NCBI RefSeq assembly: GCF_023264675.1
Contig: NZ_JAHFVG010000031.1
Location: 1-64,000 of the forward strand
Direction of reading: 5' to 3'
Source: Rhodococcus sp. (in: high G+C Gram-positive bacteria)
Lineage (GTDB): Bacteria; Actinomycetota; Actinomycetes; Mycobacteriales; Mycobacteriaceae
DNA length: 64,000 nt
The notes below the pieces were generated by a model. The model saw nothing but the letters and a program-made list of their open reading frames with translations, was not told the DNA's origin and searched no databases. This document shows, in pieces, positions 42,927-52,368 of this stretch; position 1 is the first letter of the stretch; each line of letters starts with the position of its first letter. A program made the position numbers and the translations under genes.

Positions 42927-43864
42927 ATGGGCCCGCGCAGAGCGGCTCCGATGTCGTCGCAGGCGGCAACGATCTCGGCGTCGAGCGGTCCGTTGCCGAT
43001 CGCGGTGATGTTGGCCTGCAGGTGTTCTACCTTCGACCCGCCGAGGAGAATCGGGCCGGTGGCGGGCTTGGAGACGAGCCAGCGCATCGCGAGTTCCGTC
43101 ATCGGAATGCCGGCGTCGTCCGCGATTGTGCCGAGCTGTGCGATGGCATCGAAAATCGCTGTGTTCCAGTATCGTTCGCGGTACATCGCGGCCAGACGCG
43201 AGTCACCGAAGCGTCCGCCCTCCGGCTCGGCCTCGAACGAATGCTTCCCTGTGAGCAGGCCGCCGCCGAGTGGGTTGTAGACCATGGTGATCAGGCCGGT
43301 GACCGCAGCGTACTCGGCGTACTCCTCTTCGATCCTGCGAGCGAGGAGGTTGTAGAGCTGCTGGGCGACGATCGGCCTCGGTGCCCCTACCGTGTCGGCG
43401 GCGTGGGACAGTTCGCTGATCTGCCAGGCAGAGAAGTTCGAGACGCCGAGTGCGCGAATCTTGCCTTCCTGCACCAGCTCGCCGATGGTGGTGAGAGTGT
43501 CGGCGATCGGGGTCGCGCGGTCCGGCTGGTGGAGATAGAACAGGTCGACGTACTCGGTCCTCAGTCGGTTCAGGCTCGCCTCGACGCTGAGTCGCAGACC
43601 CTTGGGCGAGAGCGGGCTGTTCTCGCCTGCATCGGGATTGGGCATCCCGGCTTTGGTTGCCAGCGTGACCTGATCGCGGCGGGTGGCCAGAAGACCGGCG
43701 AGCATGCGCTCGGATTCGCCTCCGGCGTATCCGTTCGCGGTGTCGATGTGGGTGATCCCGGCATCGAGGGCTGCGTCGAGCATCTTCGCGGCGCCTGCAG
43801 TGTCCACGGTGTCGCCGAAGGTCATCGTGCCGAGGACGAGAGGAGACAGGTCGAGCGAGGTCAT
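42908..43864 (-). CDS. Aldo/keto reductase (AKR, YajO/Tas-like)
   Basis: A 318-residue reductase with tetrad Asp41, Tyr46, Lys71 and His112 (HIDTANGYAG, ATKAGM, FYLHQPD). The family reduces carbonyls of sugars and related compounds with NADPH. Its start overlaps by four bases the stop of the ABC ATPase gene, placing it in the transporter operon, so its substrate probably comes from the imported compound. Its 3' end is the seed of a 19-bp tandem duplication. Confidence 0.87.
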   Translation of the reverse strand: MTSLDLSPLVLGTMTFGDTVDTAGAAKMLDAALDAGITHIDTANGYAGGESERMLAGLLATRRDQVTLATKAGMPNPDAGENSPLSPKGLRLSVEASLNRLRTEYVDLFYLHQPDRATPIADTLTTIGELVQEGKIRALGVSNFSAWQISELSHAADTVGAPRPIVAQQLYNLLARRIEEEYAEYAAVTGLITMVYNPLGGGLLTGKHSFEAEPEGGRFGDSRLAAMYRERYWNTAIFDAIAQLGTIADDAGIPMTELAMRWLVSKPATGPILLGGSKVEHLQANITAIGNGPLDAEIVAACDDIGAALRGPMPNYNR

Positions 43865-44700
43865 ACGGAAACTCCTGGCGAGGTCGGGGAAAGACGCGAA
43901 ACGACGTGTCGGGGTTTGATACCGACCATCGTGGTGGGATCGAGTGCGGCGGCCCGCAATGCCCGGGTGTACGGCTCCTTCGGTCGAGCGAGAACGTCCT
44001 CGGTCGATCCTGACTCGACGATGCAACCCTTGGACATCACGACGACGGTTTCGCTGATCTCGCGCACGACACCGAGATTGTGCGAGATGAAGACGTACGT
44101 CAAACCGGTGTCGGTCTGAATCTCGCGCAGAAGGTCCAGAACCTGGGCCTGTACCGACACATCCAGGGCGCTCGTCGCTTCGTCGCACACCAGGATCTCC
44201 GGTTCCGATGCCAGCGCCCGGGCGATCCCGATCCGCTGACGCTGACCGCCGGAGAACTCGACCGGCCGTCGGTTCAACGCCGAGCTGGGAAGGCCGACGC
44301 GGTCGATCAGCTTCGCAGCCTTCTTCGCCCGTTCGGTCTTGCTTCGTACTCCTTTGAGCCGCAGTGGTTCCCCGACGATGTCCTCCGCCGTCAGGTGGGG
44401 ATCCAATGATCCGTAGGGATCCTGGAAGACCATCTGCACACGAGAGCGGAACGGACGAAGCGCTTTCTCGGACAACTGGGCGATGTCGGTGCCGTCGATC
44501 TCGATCGTGCCCGAGGTCGGCGTCAGCAATCGAACGATCGACTTCGCGATGGTGGACTTGCCGCAACCGGATTCGCCGACGACGGCAAGTGTCTTTCCGC
44601 GCTCGACGGAGAAGCTGACGGAGTCGACGGCGCGGAAGACGCCGTCGGGGACGGGATATTCGACGACGAGGTTCTCGACGGACAACAACGGTGTACTCAT
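43861..44700 (-). CDS. Oligopeptide/dipeptide-type ABC transporter ATP-binding protein (DppF/OppF)
   Basis: A 279-residue ATPase: Walker A GESGCGKST (42-50), signature FSGGQRQRIGIARAL, Walker B LVCDEATSALD, switch His in VFISHNLGVV. It pairs with the second ATPase to power uptake through the two permeases encoded upstream. It overlaps both neighbours by four bases. The C-terminal Opp-type extension is short. Opp/Dpp-family importers also carry sugars, glycosides and acid-sugar derivatives, so the name does not fix the substrate. Confidence 0.9.
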   Translation of the reverse strand: MSTPLLSVENLVVEYPVPDGVFRAVDSVSFSVERGKTLAVVGESGCGKSTIAKSIVRLLTPTSGTIEIDGTDIAQLSEKALRPFRSRVQMVFQDPYGSLDPHLTAEDIVGEPLRLKGVRSKTERAKKAAKLIDRVGLPSSALNRRPVEFSGGQRQRIGIARALASEPEILVCDEATSALDVSVQAQVLDLLREIQTDTGLTYVFISHNLGVVREISETVVVMSKGCIVESGSTEDVLARPKEPYTRALRAAALDPTTMVGIKPRHVVSRLSPTSPGVSV

Positions 44701-45551
44701 AGTGCCATCACCTTTACCGGAGTGGAGCCTTCGGAACGATCATCGTCGGCGGGAGATTCGTTCCACGACCCGAGGTGGGGGATCGCGTCGAGCAATTTCT
44801 TGGTGTACGAGTTCTGCGGTGCCGTGACGAGTTCTTCGGCTCCGCCGTCTTCGACGAACACACCGCTCTTCATGACGTAGATCCGGTCGGATACCAAACG
44901 GGCGACGCCGAGGTCATGGGTGATGACGAGCATGCCGATGCCGGTACGTTCCTGCAGTTCGAGCAGGAGGTCCAGGATGCTGGCCTGAACGGTGACGTCG
45001 AGGGCGCTCGTCGGCTCGTCGGCCACGATCAAGTCGGGACTCGACGCCAGTGCACTGGCGATCAGCACGCGTTGGAGCATGCCGCCGGACATCTGGTGGG
45101 GGTATTTGTCCAACTGGGACGGCGGGTTCGGGATACGCACCTGCTCGAGCAGTTCGATACACCGAGCGGTCTGCTTGGACTTGCCGGACACTCCGCTGTG
45201 CCGCACCGCTTCGCGCAGCTGACTGCCGATCGTGTGGACCGGGCTGAGAGCAGTCATCGGATCCTGGGGGATCAGCGCGATGGCTTTGCCTCGAATCTTG
45301 CGCAGAGCCTTGTCGTTGCCGAGGATCTCGGTGTCCTTGAACGTGACGGACCCGGACATCACGGCGAGTTCGGTGGGCAGGAGTCCCAGCAGGCCCATTG
45401 CCGTCGTCGACTTGCCCGATCCGGATTCGCCGATGATGGTGACGGTTTCGCCGGCGTCGATGCAGAAGGAGACACCGTCGACCGCTCGGATGACACCCTT
45501 GTCGGTGACGAGTTCGATCTGGAGCTCGTCGACCTTCAATAGATTTCCCAT
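44697..45551 (-). CDS. Oligopeptide/dipeptide-type ABC transporter ATP-binding protein (DppD/OppD)
   Basis: A 284-residue ATPase: Walker A GESGSGKST (41-49), signature MSGGMLQRVLIASAL, Walker B IVADEPTSALD, switch LVITHDLGVA. The ATG at 45551 is preferred over a GTG at 45563 since AAGGG lies upstream of it. It is the partner of the following ATPase in the same importer and lies directly after the DppC-type permease gene. Confidence 0.9.
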   Translation of the reverse strand: MGNLLKVDELQIELVTDKGVIRAVDGVSFCIDAGETVTIIGESGSGKSTTAMGLLGLLPTELAVMSGSVTFKDTEILGNDKALRKIRGKAIALIPQDPMTALSPVHTIGSQLREAVRHSGVSGKSKQTARCIELLEQVRIPNPPSQLDKYPHQMSGGMLQRVLIASALASSPDLIVADEPTSALDVTVQASILDLLLELQERTGIGMLVITHDLGVARLVSDRIYVMKSGVFVEDGGAEELVTAPQNSYTKKLLDAIPHLGSWNESPADDDRSEGSTPVKVMAL

Positions 45552-45555
45552 GTCG

Positions 45556-46488
45556 TTACGCACCCTTCTTGAAGCGGGGGAAGATGCCGAAGCGTCCGGA
45601 ACCTGCGGGTCGATCTCGCAGGCCGTCGCCGAGAAGGTTCACACCGACAACGAGGATCACGATCATCAGACCGGTGAACGTGACGATCCACCATGAGGTG
45701 GTGATGTAGTCCTGGCCGTCGGAGATGATGCGTCCCCACGTTGCGAACGGTCGCTGGGGACCGGCGCCGAGGTAGCTCAGTGAGCTTTCGAGCAGAACGG
45801 CCTGGGCAAGGAGCAGCAGGACGACGAGCGAAGCCTGCTTGATGATGTTCGGAACCACGTGGCGCAGCAGGATTGCCGTCCGGCTCAGGCCGAGCACTCG
45901 TGCTGCCGCGACGTACGGCTTCTCGCGCTCGACGAGTACCAGCGAGCGCGTCAGTCGGGCGACCTCGGGCCACTGCGCGATGGCGATGACGAACGTGATG
46001 ACCGGAATCGACGGCCCGAACAGTGCGACGACGAGGAGCAGCATCATCAGCAGGGGAAGTGAGAGCTGCGCTTCGAGCAACCGGGAGATGACGGTGTCGA
46101 CCCAGCCGCCGAAGTAGCCCGCTGCGCTGCCGGCGACGACGCCGATGATCCCGGACACGACAACGGCGAGGATGCCGATGGTCAGCGAGACCTGGCCTCC
46201 GAAGAGGATGCGTGAGAGTAGGTCTCGTCCGAGTTGATCGGTACCGAGAAGGTGGCCGTCGGTCAGCGGTGGCAGGCGACGCGCGATGAGGTCGGTCTGA
46301 TTCGGGTCGGCGAGCGGGAGCAGCCCGGCCAGCGCGACGGGAAGGATGACCAGGAGAGAGAGGATCGTTCCTGCCCAGATTTTGACTCGGCTGTCGCGTC
46401 GCCGCCGGGTTGCCCCTGCTCGGGCGAAATCCTTGGCGGTGACGGCACTCGGGCGTGCGTTCACTGGAGGTTCGAGCACGGCGGTCAT
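45556..46488 (-). CDS. ABC transporter permease (DppC/OppC type)
   Basis: A 310-residue inner-membrane permease with six hydrophobic segments and the N-terminal GTDQLGRDLLSRILFGGQVS block characteristic of DppC. The EAA loop (EVARLTRSLVLVEREKPYVA and AAARVLGLSRTAILLRHVVP) contacts the ATPases. It starts on the stop of the DppB-type gene and forms the channel with it. Confidence 0.9.
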   Translation of the reverse strand: MTAVLEPPVNARPSAVTAKDFARAGATRRRRDSRVKIWAGTILSLLVILPVALAGLLPLADPNQTDLIARRLPPLTDGHLLGTDQLGRDLLSRILFGGQVSLTIGILAVVVSGIIGVVAGSAAGYFGGWVDTVISRLLEAQLSLPLLMMLLLVVALFGPSIPVITFVIAIAQWPEVARLTRSLVLVEREKPYVAAARVLGLSRTAILLRHVVPNIIKQASLVVLLLLAQAVLLESSLSYLGAGPQRPFATWGRIISDGQDYITTSWWIVTFTGLMIVILVVGVNLLGDGLRDRPAGSGRFGIFPRFKKGA

Positions 46489-47483
46489 TTGCTTACGCCC
46501 TTTCCGAGGCGGACCCGAGGATCGAGAAGTGGGTAGCAGAGGTCGACGAGCAACTGCACCAGGACCGCGAGGACCGCGGTGACCAGAACGGTTGCCTGGA
46601 TGAGGGGGTAGTCGCGGGTTTCGAGAGCACGCACGACGAGAGACCCGACGCCGGGCCACGCGAACACGACCTCGACGACGACCACGCCGTTGAGCATTCC
46701 GGCGAATCTGGTGCCGAGCGCCGTGACGACGGGGATCGCCGAGTTGCGCATCGCGTATCGCCAGGTGAGCTCACGCTCGGACACTCCGCGGGAGCGAGCG
46801 ACCGTGATGTACGGCGAGGCAAAGGCGTTGACCATCTCGCGGCGAACCATGCGGGAGATCAGAGCGATCTGCAGGATGGAGATCGTGACGGTCGGCAGGA
46901 TGAGCGACCACCAGGTCGTGAACCCCGCCGCGGGTAGTACCGGGATGAGGACGGCGAACAGAGTCACGAGCATCAGACCGCTCCAGAACTCCGGCATCGA
47001 CTGTCCGGCAACCGTGACGGCGTTCGCACCGAGTTCACGACGAGTGTCCGCGTGCTTGGCCATCCACACACCGAGCGGGATGGACAGGATCGCGGTCAGC
47101 AGGATCGCGGCGACGGCAAGGGTGATCGTGTAGGGCAGGCGATCGAACACGACGTCGAGTGCAGGTGCCTGGAACGAGTACGAGGTTCCGAACTGCAGAT
47201 GCAGCAGATCCCAGAGATAGATGAGGTACTGCTGGAACACCGACTTGTCCAGGCCCATGTCGGCGCGGATCTTGGCCAGATCCTCGGTCGAGGCCAGCGG
47301 CCCGGCGAGCGCATAGGCCGGATCGCCCGGCGCCATGCGGATCAGCACGAATACCGTGGTGAGAGTGAGGAAGATCGTCAGCACGCTCTGCGCGAGGCGT
47401 TTGAGGACGTAGCGAGCTGTCGCGTTGCCGGACGTCTTTCCGATGATCGGAACGGACTTCTTCTTGTCGAGAGTAAGGGTCAT
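46485..47483 (-). CDS. ABC transporter permease (DppB/OppB type)
   Basis: A 332-residue permease with six membrane segments, the conserved RMAPGDPAYALAGP near residue 49-62, and an EAA loop (MVRREMVNAFASPYITVARS, RGVSERELTWRYAMRNSAIP). It follows the binding-protein gene by three bases and overlaps the DppC-type gene. Confidence 0.9.
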   Translation of the reverse strand: MTLTLDKKKSVPIIGKTSGNATARYVLKRLAQSVLTIFLTLTTVFVLIRMAPGDPAYALAGPLASTEDLAKIRADMGLDKSVFQQYLIYLWDLLHLQFGTSYSFQAPALDVVFDRLPYTITLAVAAILLTAILSIPLGVWMAKHADTRRELGANAVTVAGQSMPEFWSGLMLVTLFAVLIPVLPAAGFTTWWSLILPTVTISILQIALISRMVRREMVNAFASPYITVARSRGVSERELTWRYAMRNSAIPVVTALGTRFAGMLNGVVVVEVVFAWPGVGSLVVRALETRDYPLIQATVLVTAVLAVLVQLLVDLCYPLLDPRVRLGKGVSK

Positions 47484-47486
47484 GAC

Positions 47487-49064
47487 TCAGGCCTCCAGTC
47501 GGACTGAGCCGAGGTCGTAGGAGTTGATGGGCGTCAAAGCCACGTTCTGGACTCGGGTTCTCTTGGCCAGCAGCGCGTTCGGCACGAAGCTCCACAGGCA
47601 GGGCCAGGTGTTCCAGATGTCCTGCTGCGCATCGGCGAGCAGCGATGCGCGCCTCACCGGATCCGGTTCGCTCGACGCGAGTTCGATTTTCTCGGTGATC
47701 GCGGGAAAGACGTACCCGTGGTAAGTGTCTCGCGTCGCTTCCTTCTCGGCTGTGCCCGCGTACATTCCCTGGATCGTGGTCAATGCCAGTCCTGTCTGGT
47801 TGCCGTAACCGTTGCCGAGTACGTCCCAATCTCCGGCTTTGCCCTGACGCCACGACGAGATGTCGCCGCCCGGCTCGAACTGCTGCAGTTTCACGCGGAC
47901 GCCGATGTCGGTCATCATCTGGGTCACCGATTCCATCAGCGAGACATCATTGGTGAACTCACCGGTCTCCCAGATGAAGGTCAGCTCCAGATCGGTCACG
48001 CCCTCGGCGTCGAGCATCTGTCGGGCCTTCACAGGATCGAACTGGTACTTGCCGGTTTCGACGGCGCCGGAGAGTGTGCTGGGCGCGGCACCGGTCGCAG
48101 GAACCGCGGAGCCGATGAGCACGTCGCGAGCGAGGGACTCGCCGTCGATCGCGTAGGTCAGCGCTTCGCGGACCTTGGGGTTCGCCAGTGGGTGGCCCGC
48201 CGGCTTGCGGAAGTTGAAGAACAGTTGGTTGATTCGCGTACTGGCGACGGTCTCGATCTGCACGCCCGGAAGCGAGGCCAACTGCTCGGCCGAGTCGGGG
48301 CTGATCGAGTCGATGACGTCGACCTCGCCGCTGCGAAGTGCAACGACACGAGCGGCTTCTTCGGGGATGAAGCGGACACGCACCTGCTGGACACTCGGTG
48401 CTTCGCCCCAGTAGTACTCATTGGCGACGAGGGTGTATTCGCCGGTGCCGCGGTTGGATTCGGTGACGACGAACGGTCCGGTTCCGATGCCGCTCTGCAG
48501 CTCGTTCGGCTCGTTGGCGGCGGCAGGAGTGACCAGGATGTTCGACATCAGGCTGTCCAACACGGGAAGCGGGGAGACGGTTCGCAGAACGAACGTGCGA
48601 TCGTCGACCGGAACGACCGTCGGCCACTCCGGGAACTGCGGCGCGACGAACGAACCGCTGACCTGCTGATACATCTCCATAGCGACGCGGACGTCGTCGA
48701 TGGTGACCGGCGTACCGTCCGAGTACTTGATGCCCTCGCGAAGCCGGACGGTCCACTCCGTGGGTGAGGTGGCGTCGAAACGGTCGGCGAGAACGAGACC
48801 AGGGGTCAGGTCGTCGCCGATCCGTGTCAGGCCTTGGCGGACGCCGCGTTGGGCGGTCACGGCGGCGTCGAACTGGTTGAGCTTGTTGTCCAAGCTCACG
48901 AGAGAGCGGTTCAGCCCGAGGACCAGGGTGTCCTGGGACGGCTTTCCTGTCGGCCCGGCGCACGCTGCGGTGGAACCGAGCAGCGTGACGCCGCCGGCGA
49001 TGCCGGCGTACTGCAGAAAGCTCCGTCGTGAGACGGACGGGATCTGCACGCGAGATGTGGTCAT
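47487..49064 (-). CDS. ABC transporter substrate-binding lipoprotein (family 5)
   Basis: A 525-residue SBP of the DppA/OppA family. The N-terminus is a twin-arginine signal with a lipobox (VSRRSFLQYAGIAG ... STAAC, Cys35), so it is folded before export and anchored outside the membrane. A typical family stretch is VTIDDVRVAMEMYQ and the final GSVRLEA. It is the first gene of the five-gene importer set plus AKR and aldolase, divergent from the kinase-PdxA2 fusion; the shared intergenic region has two similar operators. Confidence 0.88.
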   Translation of the reverse strand: MTTSRVQIPSVSRRSFLQYAGIAGGVTLLGSTAACAGPTGKPSQDTLVLGLNRSLVSLDNKLNQFDAAVTAQRGVRQGLTRIGDDLTPGLVLADRFDATSPTEWTVRLREGIKYSDGTPVTIDDVRVAMEMYQQVSGSFVAPQFPEWPTVVPVDDRTFVLRTVSPLPVLDSLMSNILVTPAAANEPNELQSGIGTGPFVVTESNRGTGEYTLVANEYYWGEAPSVQQVRVRFIPEEAARVVALRSGEVDVIDSISPDSAEQLASLPGVQIETVASTRINQLFFNFRKPAGHPLANPKVREALTYAIDGESLARDVLIGSAVPATGAAPSTLSGAVETGKYQFDPVKARQMLDAEGVTDLELTFIWETGEFTNDVSLMESVTQMMTDIGVRVKLQQFEPGGDISSWRQGKAGDWDVLGNGYGNQTGLALTTIQGMYAGTAEKEATRDTYHGYVFPAITEKIELASSEPDPVRRASLLADAQQDIWNTWPCLWSFVPNALLAKRTRVQNVALTPINSYDLGSVRLEA

Positions 49065-49170
49065 CGGTGACCTTGACCTTTCGAGACTGACGAAACGCGG
49101 GGCAAGCGAGACCCGTGGTGACTACATCCTGAGCGGGAGGCGCTTGTAACTCAGCTCACAATGGCACTCT

Positions 49171-49217
49171 TGCGCGTTTCGCGCAAGACTCGTAATTTAA
49201 ATTGCGTACTTCGCGCA
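49171..49217. promoter_or_regulatory. Paired operators in the divergent promoter region
   Basis: TGCGCGTTTCGCGCA (49171-49185) and TGCGTACTTCGCGCA (49203-49217) share the pattern TGCGnnnTTCGCGCA and are 32 bp apart, about three helical turns. The first is also a palindromic CTTGCGCG/CGCGCAAG. They lie between the binding-protein gene and the kinase fusion, suitable for the DeoR-family regulator encoded at 51546. Confidence 0.6.
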
Positions 49218-49299
49218 TAAATTCTACGAAGAGTGCATACTCGAAGCTGAACCCACGCCCGCTGAACGATCCGGGCACGAGAGTACGAGAGGAGTCGTG

Positions 49300-51519
49300 A
49301 TGGAGATGTTCCCGCTGGTAGTGCTCGCGGACGATCTTTCGGGAGCCGCCGAGTCCGCCGCCGGATTTCTTGCACACGAGGTCTCCTTGAGCCTCGGAGT
49401 CCCGCCGGGTGACGGAGCTGTCACAGAGGTGACCGTCGTCGATCTTCATTCGCGCAAGCTCACGAGTGCCGACGCCGCGTTGTCGGTGCACGAGACGCTC
49501 GACGCCTTTCCCGGAGCACGCGTGGTGAAGAAGATCGATTCACTGCTGCGCGGCAATATCGAGGCCGAAGTCGGCGCCCTTGCGTCGGGTGGATCCCCGG
49601 TGATCGTCGTGGCAGGCTTTCCGAAGATCGATCGAACCGTCGTCGGCGGGGTGGTGCACGTTCGCGGTGTCCCGTTGCACGAAACGACGCTCTGGCACGC
49701 GGAGCACCGCGACGCCCCACTGTCGGTGGCAGCCGCGCTCGGCGAACTGCCGACCACGGGTGTGTCGCTCGATCAGGTCCGCAGCGCGGGACTCGGTGAA
49801 GTGTTCGCCGATCTCGTTGCGCTGGGCAGGGTTCCGGTGTGCGACGCCGAAACCGATGCGGACATCGATGGGATCGTCGCGGCGTCTCGGTCCGTCGAGG
49901 GCGTCAGGCTCGTCGGTACTGCGGCGCTGATGGCGTCGTTGGCGCGTGCCGCGCATGTGAGTGCGAATACATACCCCACTATGGATTCGCACGCACATGG
50001 GCGAAGCGCCCTGGTCGTCGTCGGCACCGCCGATCTGGTTGCCGTCGAACAAGTTCGAGCGCTAGCGGATTCGGGAACGCCGCACATCCGGCTCGACGCA
50101 TCGTCGCTCGCCGATTCCTCGGTCGATGTGACACCGGTATTGGCGGCCCTCGACTCCGGTAGCGCCATCGTGACGGTCTCGGGTCCGGTCTCGCCCGCGA
50201 ACTCGGGTGCAGTGGTCGCAGGGTTGGCCGACGTGGTTGCCGAGATCGAACGTGATCGAAAGTCGGATCTGGTCCTGACCGGCGGCGAGACCGCGCGAAC
50301 GGTACTCGATCGTCTCGGCGTGCGCAGGTTGGCTCCGGTCCGCGAGATCGAAACCGGCGCAGTGCTTTCCCTGACGCCTGCCGGCCGCAGAGTCATCACC
50401 AGGCCAGGAAGCTTCGGAGGCGTCGACAGCCTCCGCATTCTCACCGACTCGCTCACCGGCGCGTCGGCACACACTTCTCGTACCGACAGCAAGGAAATCC
50501 CCATGACAGAGACAACCCCACTTCCGCTCGTCGCCGTCACCATGGGTGACGGTGCAGGCGTCGGACCCGAGGTCATCGTTCCCGCACTACTGGACGCCAA
50601 GACGATGTCGTGGTGCCGTCCCGTCGTGATCGGCGATGCAAAGCGACTGAAGCTCGCCGCGGACGTGCTCGGTCTCGATGTCGATATCGCGGTGATCGCC
50701 ACGATCGCCGACGCAGAATTCACTCCCGGACGCATCAACGTCATCGATCTCGATCTGTTGCCGCAGGACCTGGCGTGGGGCGAACTGTCCGCAGTCGCCG
50801 GCGACGCCGCCTACCAGTACATCCGCGTCGCAAGCGAACTCGCCGTGCGCGGTGAGGTTCAGGCCATCTGCACTGCTCCGCTCAACAAGGAAGCTCTGCA
50901 CGCTGCCGGTCACATCTACCCGGGTCACACCGAGCTGCTGGCGCATCTGACGGGTACCGACGAGGTGTCCATGATGCTCTCGACGCCCAAGCTCAAGGTC
51001 ATCCACGTCACCACGCACATCGGCCTTCTCGACGCCGTCGCGAAGATCGAGCCCGGTCTCGTCGAGCGCACCATCCGTCGCGGCCACGAAGCACTCGTGC
51101 GTACCGGCAACGAGAATCCGAAGATCGGGGTGTGCGGTATCAACCCGCACGCCGGTGAGAACGGTCTCTTCGGCTACGGCGAGGAAGACCTCAAGATCGT
51201 CCCGGCCGTCGACAAGCTGAAGGCCGACGGCATCGACGTGGTCGGACCGCTGCCGGCAGACACCGCATTCTTCCTGGCCGGCCGCGGAGACTACGACCTC
51301 ATCGTCGCGATGTACCACGACCAGGGCCACGGTCCGGTCAAGGTCCTCGGCATCGAGGCCGGGGTCAACATCACCGTCGGGCTCCCGGTCATTCGGACGT
51401 CGGTCGACCACGGCACCGCTTTCGATATTGCAGGCAAGGGAATCGCGGAGGCCGGTAGTATGGTCGAAGCGCTTCGTCAGGCTGCCGAATTGGCCACGAG
51501 CACAGCAGTTCTGAAGTAG
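49300..51519 (+). CDS. Fusion of four-carbon acid-sugar kinase (DUF1537) and PdxA2-type dehydrogenase
   Basis: A single 739-residue frame. Residues 1 to about 390 are a DUF1537 kinase (ADDLSGAAESAAGF at the start, VVKKIDSLLRGN, LVLTGGETARTVLDRLG near the end), which phosphorylates threonate or erythronate. Residues about 402-739 are a PdxA-family dehydrogenase (MGDGAGVGPEVI, metal His in YPGHTELLAHLTGT, VTTHIGLLDAV and YHDQGHGPVKV), which oxidatively decarboxylates 4-phospho-acid sugars to dihydroxyacetone phosphate. The two are normally separate genes. An internal ATG at 50503 has AAGGAAATCCCC before it, so a free PdxA2 may also be made. ATG at 49300 follows GGAG; a GTG one codon earlier is possible. 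Confidence 0.87.
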   Translation: MEMFPLVVLADDLSGAAESAAGFLAHEVSLSLGVPPGDGAVTEVTVVDLHSRKLTSADAALSVHETLDAFPGARVVKKIDSLLRGNIEAEVGALASGGSPVIVVAGFPKIDRTVVGGVVHVRGVPLHETTLWHAEHRDAPLSVAAALGELPTTGVSLDQVRSAGLGEVFADLVALGRVPVCDAETDADIDGIVAASRSVEGVRLVGTAALMASLARAAHVSANTYPTMDSHAHGRSALVVVGTADLVAVEQVRALADSGTPHIRLDASSLADSSVDVTPVLAALDSGSAIVTVSGPVSPANSGAVVAGLADVVAEIERDRKSDLVLTGGETARTVLDRLGVRRLAPVREIETGAVLSLTPAGRRVITRPGSFGGVDSLRILTDSLTGASAHTSRTDSKEIPMTETTPLPLVAVTMGDGAGVGPEVIVPALLDAKTMSWCRPVVIGDAKRLKLAADVLGLDVDIAVIATIADAEFTPGRINVIDLDLLPQDLAWGELSAVAGDAAYQYIRVASELAVRGEVQAICTAPLNKEALHAAGHIYPGHTELLAHLTGTDEVSMMLSTPKLKVIHVTTHIGLLDAVAKIEPGLVERTIRRGHEALVRTGNENPKIGVCGINPHAGENGLFGYGEEDLKIVPAVDKLKADGIDVVGPLPADTAFFLAGRGDYDLIVAMYHDQGHGPVKVLGIEAGVNITVGLPVIRTSVDHGTAFDIAGKGIAEAGSMVEALRQAAELATSTAVLK

Positions 51520-51545
51520 CAGCAGTTCGAGTGGTGTAGGGGGAT

Positions 51546-52316
51546 ATGGTGGCCGTTCGGGAGTCCGAGGCGAGGCGCACGGAGATCGTACGCATGGCCA
51601 AGACGTCTGGCCTTGCGAGCGTCGAGGAGTTGGCGACGCAGTTCGGCGTCACGGCGTCCACCATTCGGCGCGATCTGAGTCAGCTCACGTCGCAGGGGTT
51701 GATGGCGCGCACCTACGGCGGCGCTATCGCTCTCGACCCGCATCCGGAATCCTCGCTACGCCAGCGTGCGCTCGAAGGATTCGAAGCCAAGCGGGCCATC
51801 GCCGAATGGGCTGCCGGCCAGATCAACCCGGGTGAGACCGTGCTGCTCGATGCCGGGACGACGGTGGGGACCATGGGCGAGTTTCTCCGCGACGCCGAGA
51901 ACCTCACGGTCATCGCGGCGGGATTGACGGCCCTCGAGGCGCTCGCCGACGCGGATTCCGTTCGGGTGGAGTGCCTCGGCGGAACTCTGCGTCACCTCAG
52001 CCAGGGATTCGTCGGGCCCATCGCCGAAGCGTCGTTGCAGCGGGTCTCGTTCGACCGCGCATTTCTCGGGGCCGATGCAGTCACGGCAGAGTTCGGTATC
52101 TGTGAGGCGGAGCTGCGTCAGACGCGGCTCAAGGAGATGATGATGGAACGGGCGGGCAAGACGTATGTACTTGCGCATTCCGCCAAGCTCGGACAGAAAC
52201 CTTTTCATGCGTGGGCACCCATTCCACCGGGCACCACGCTGGTGACCGACTCCGGGGCGAGCGCCGAGCAGGTCGAACCGTTCCGTGCGGCCGGAATCGA
52301 CGTCGTGATTGTCTGA
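51546..52316 (+). CDS. DeoR/GlpR family transcriptional regulator
   Basis: A 256-residue regulator. An N-terminal HTH (SVEELATQFGVTASTIRRDL, residues about 21-40) is followed by the sugar-phosphate-binding DeoR C-terminal domain (TVLLDAGTTVGTM, FLGADAV and VLAHSAKLG). DeoR proteins sense a phosphorylated sugar. Placed 26 bp after the kinase-PdxA2 gene, it probably senses a four-carbon acid-sugar phosphate and controls the divergent cluster, with the operators at 49171-49217 as candidate targets. Confidence 0.87.
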   Translation: MVAVRESEARRTEIVRMAKTSGLASVEELATQFGVTASTIRRDLSQLTSQGLMARTYGGAIALDPHPESSLRQRALEGFEAKRAIAEWAAGQINPGETVLLDAGTTVGTMGEFLRDAENLTVIAAGLTALEALADADSVRVECLGGTLRHLSQGFVGPIAEASLQRVSFDRAFLGADAVTAEFGICEAELRQTRLKEMMMERAGKTYVLAHSAKLGQKPFHAWAPIPPGTTLVTDSGASAEQVEPFRAAGIDVVIV

Positions 52317-52368
52317 CGCACATCCGGGGTAGACGAAACCAACGTTTCTCTACTGCAAGGAGTGCATC

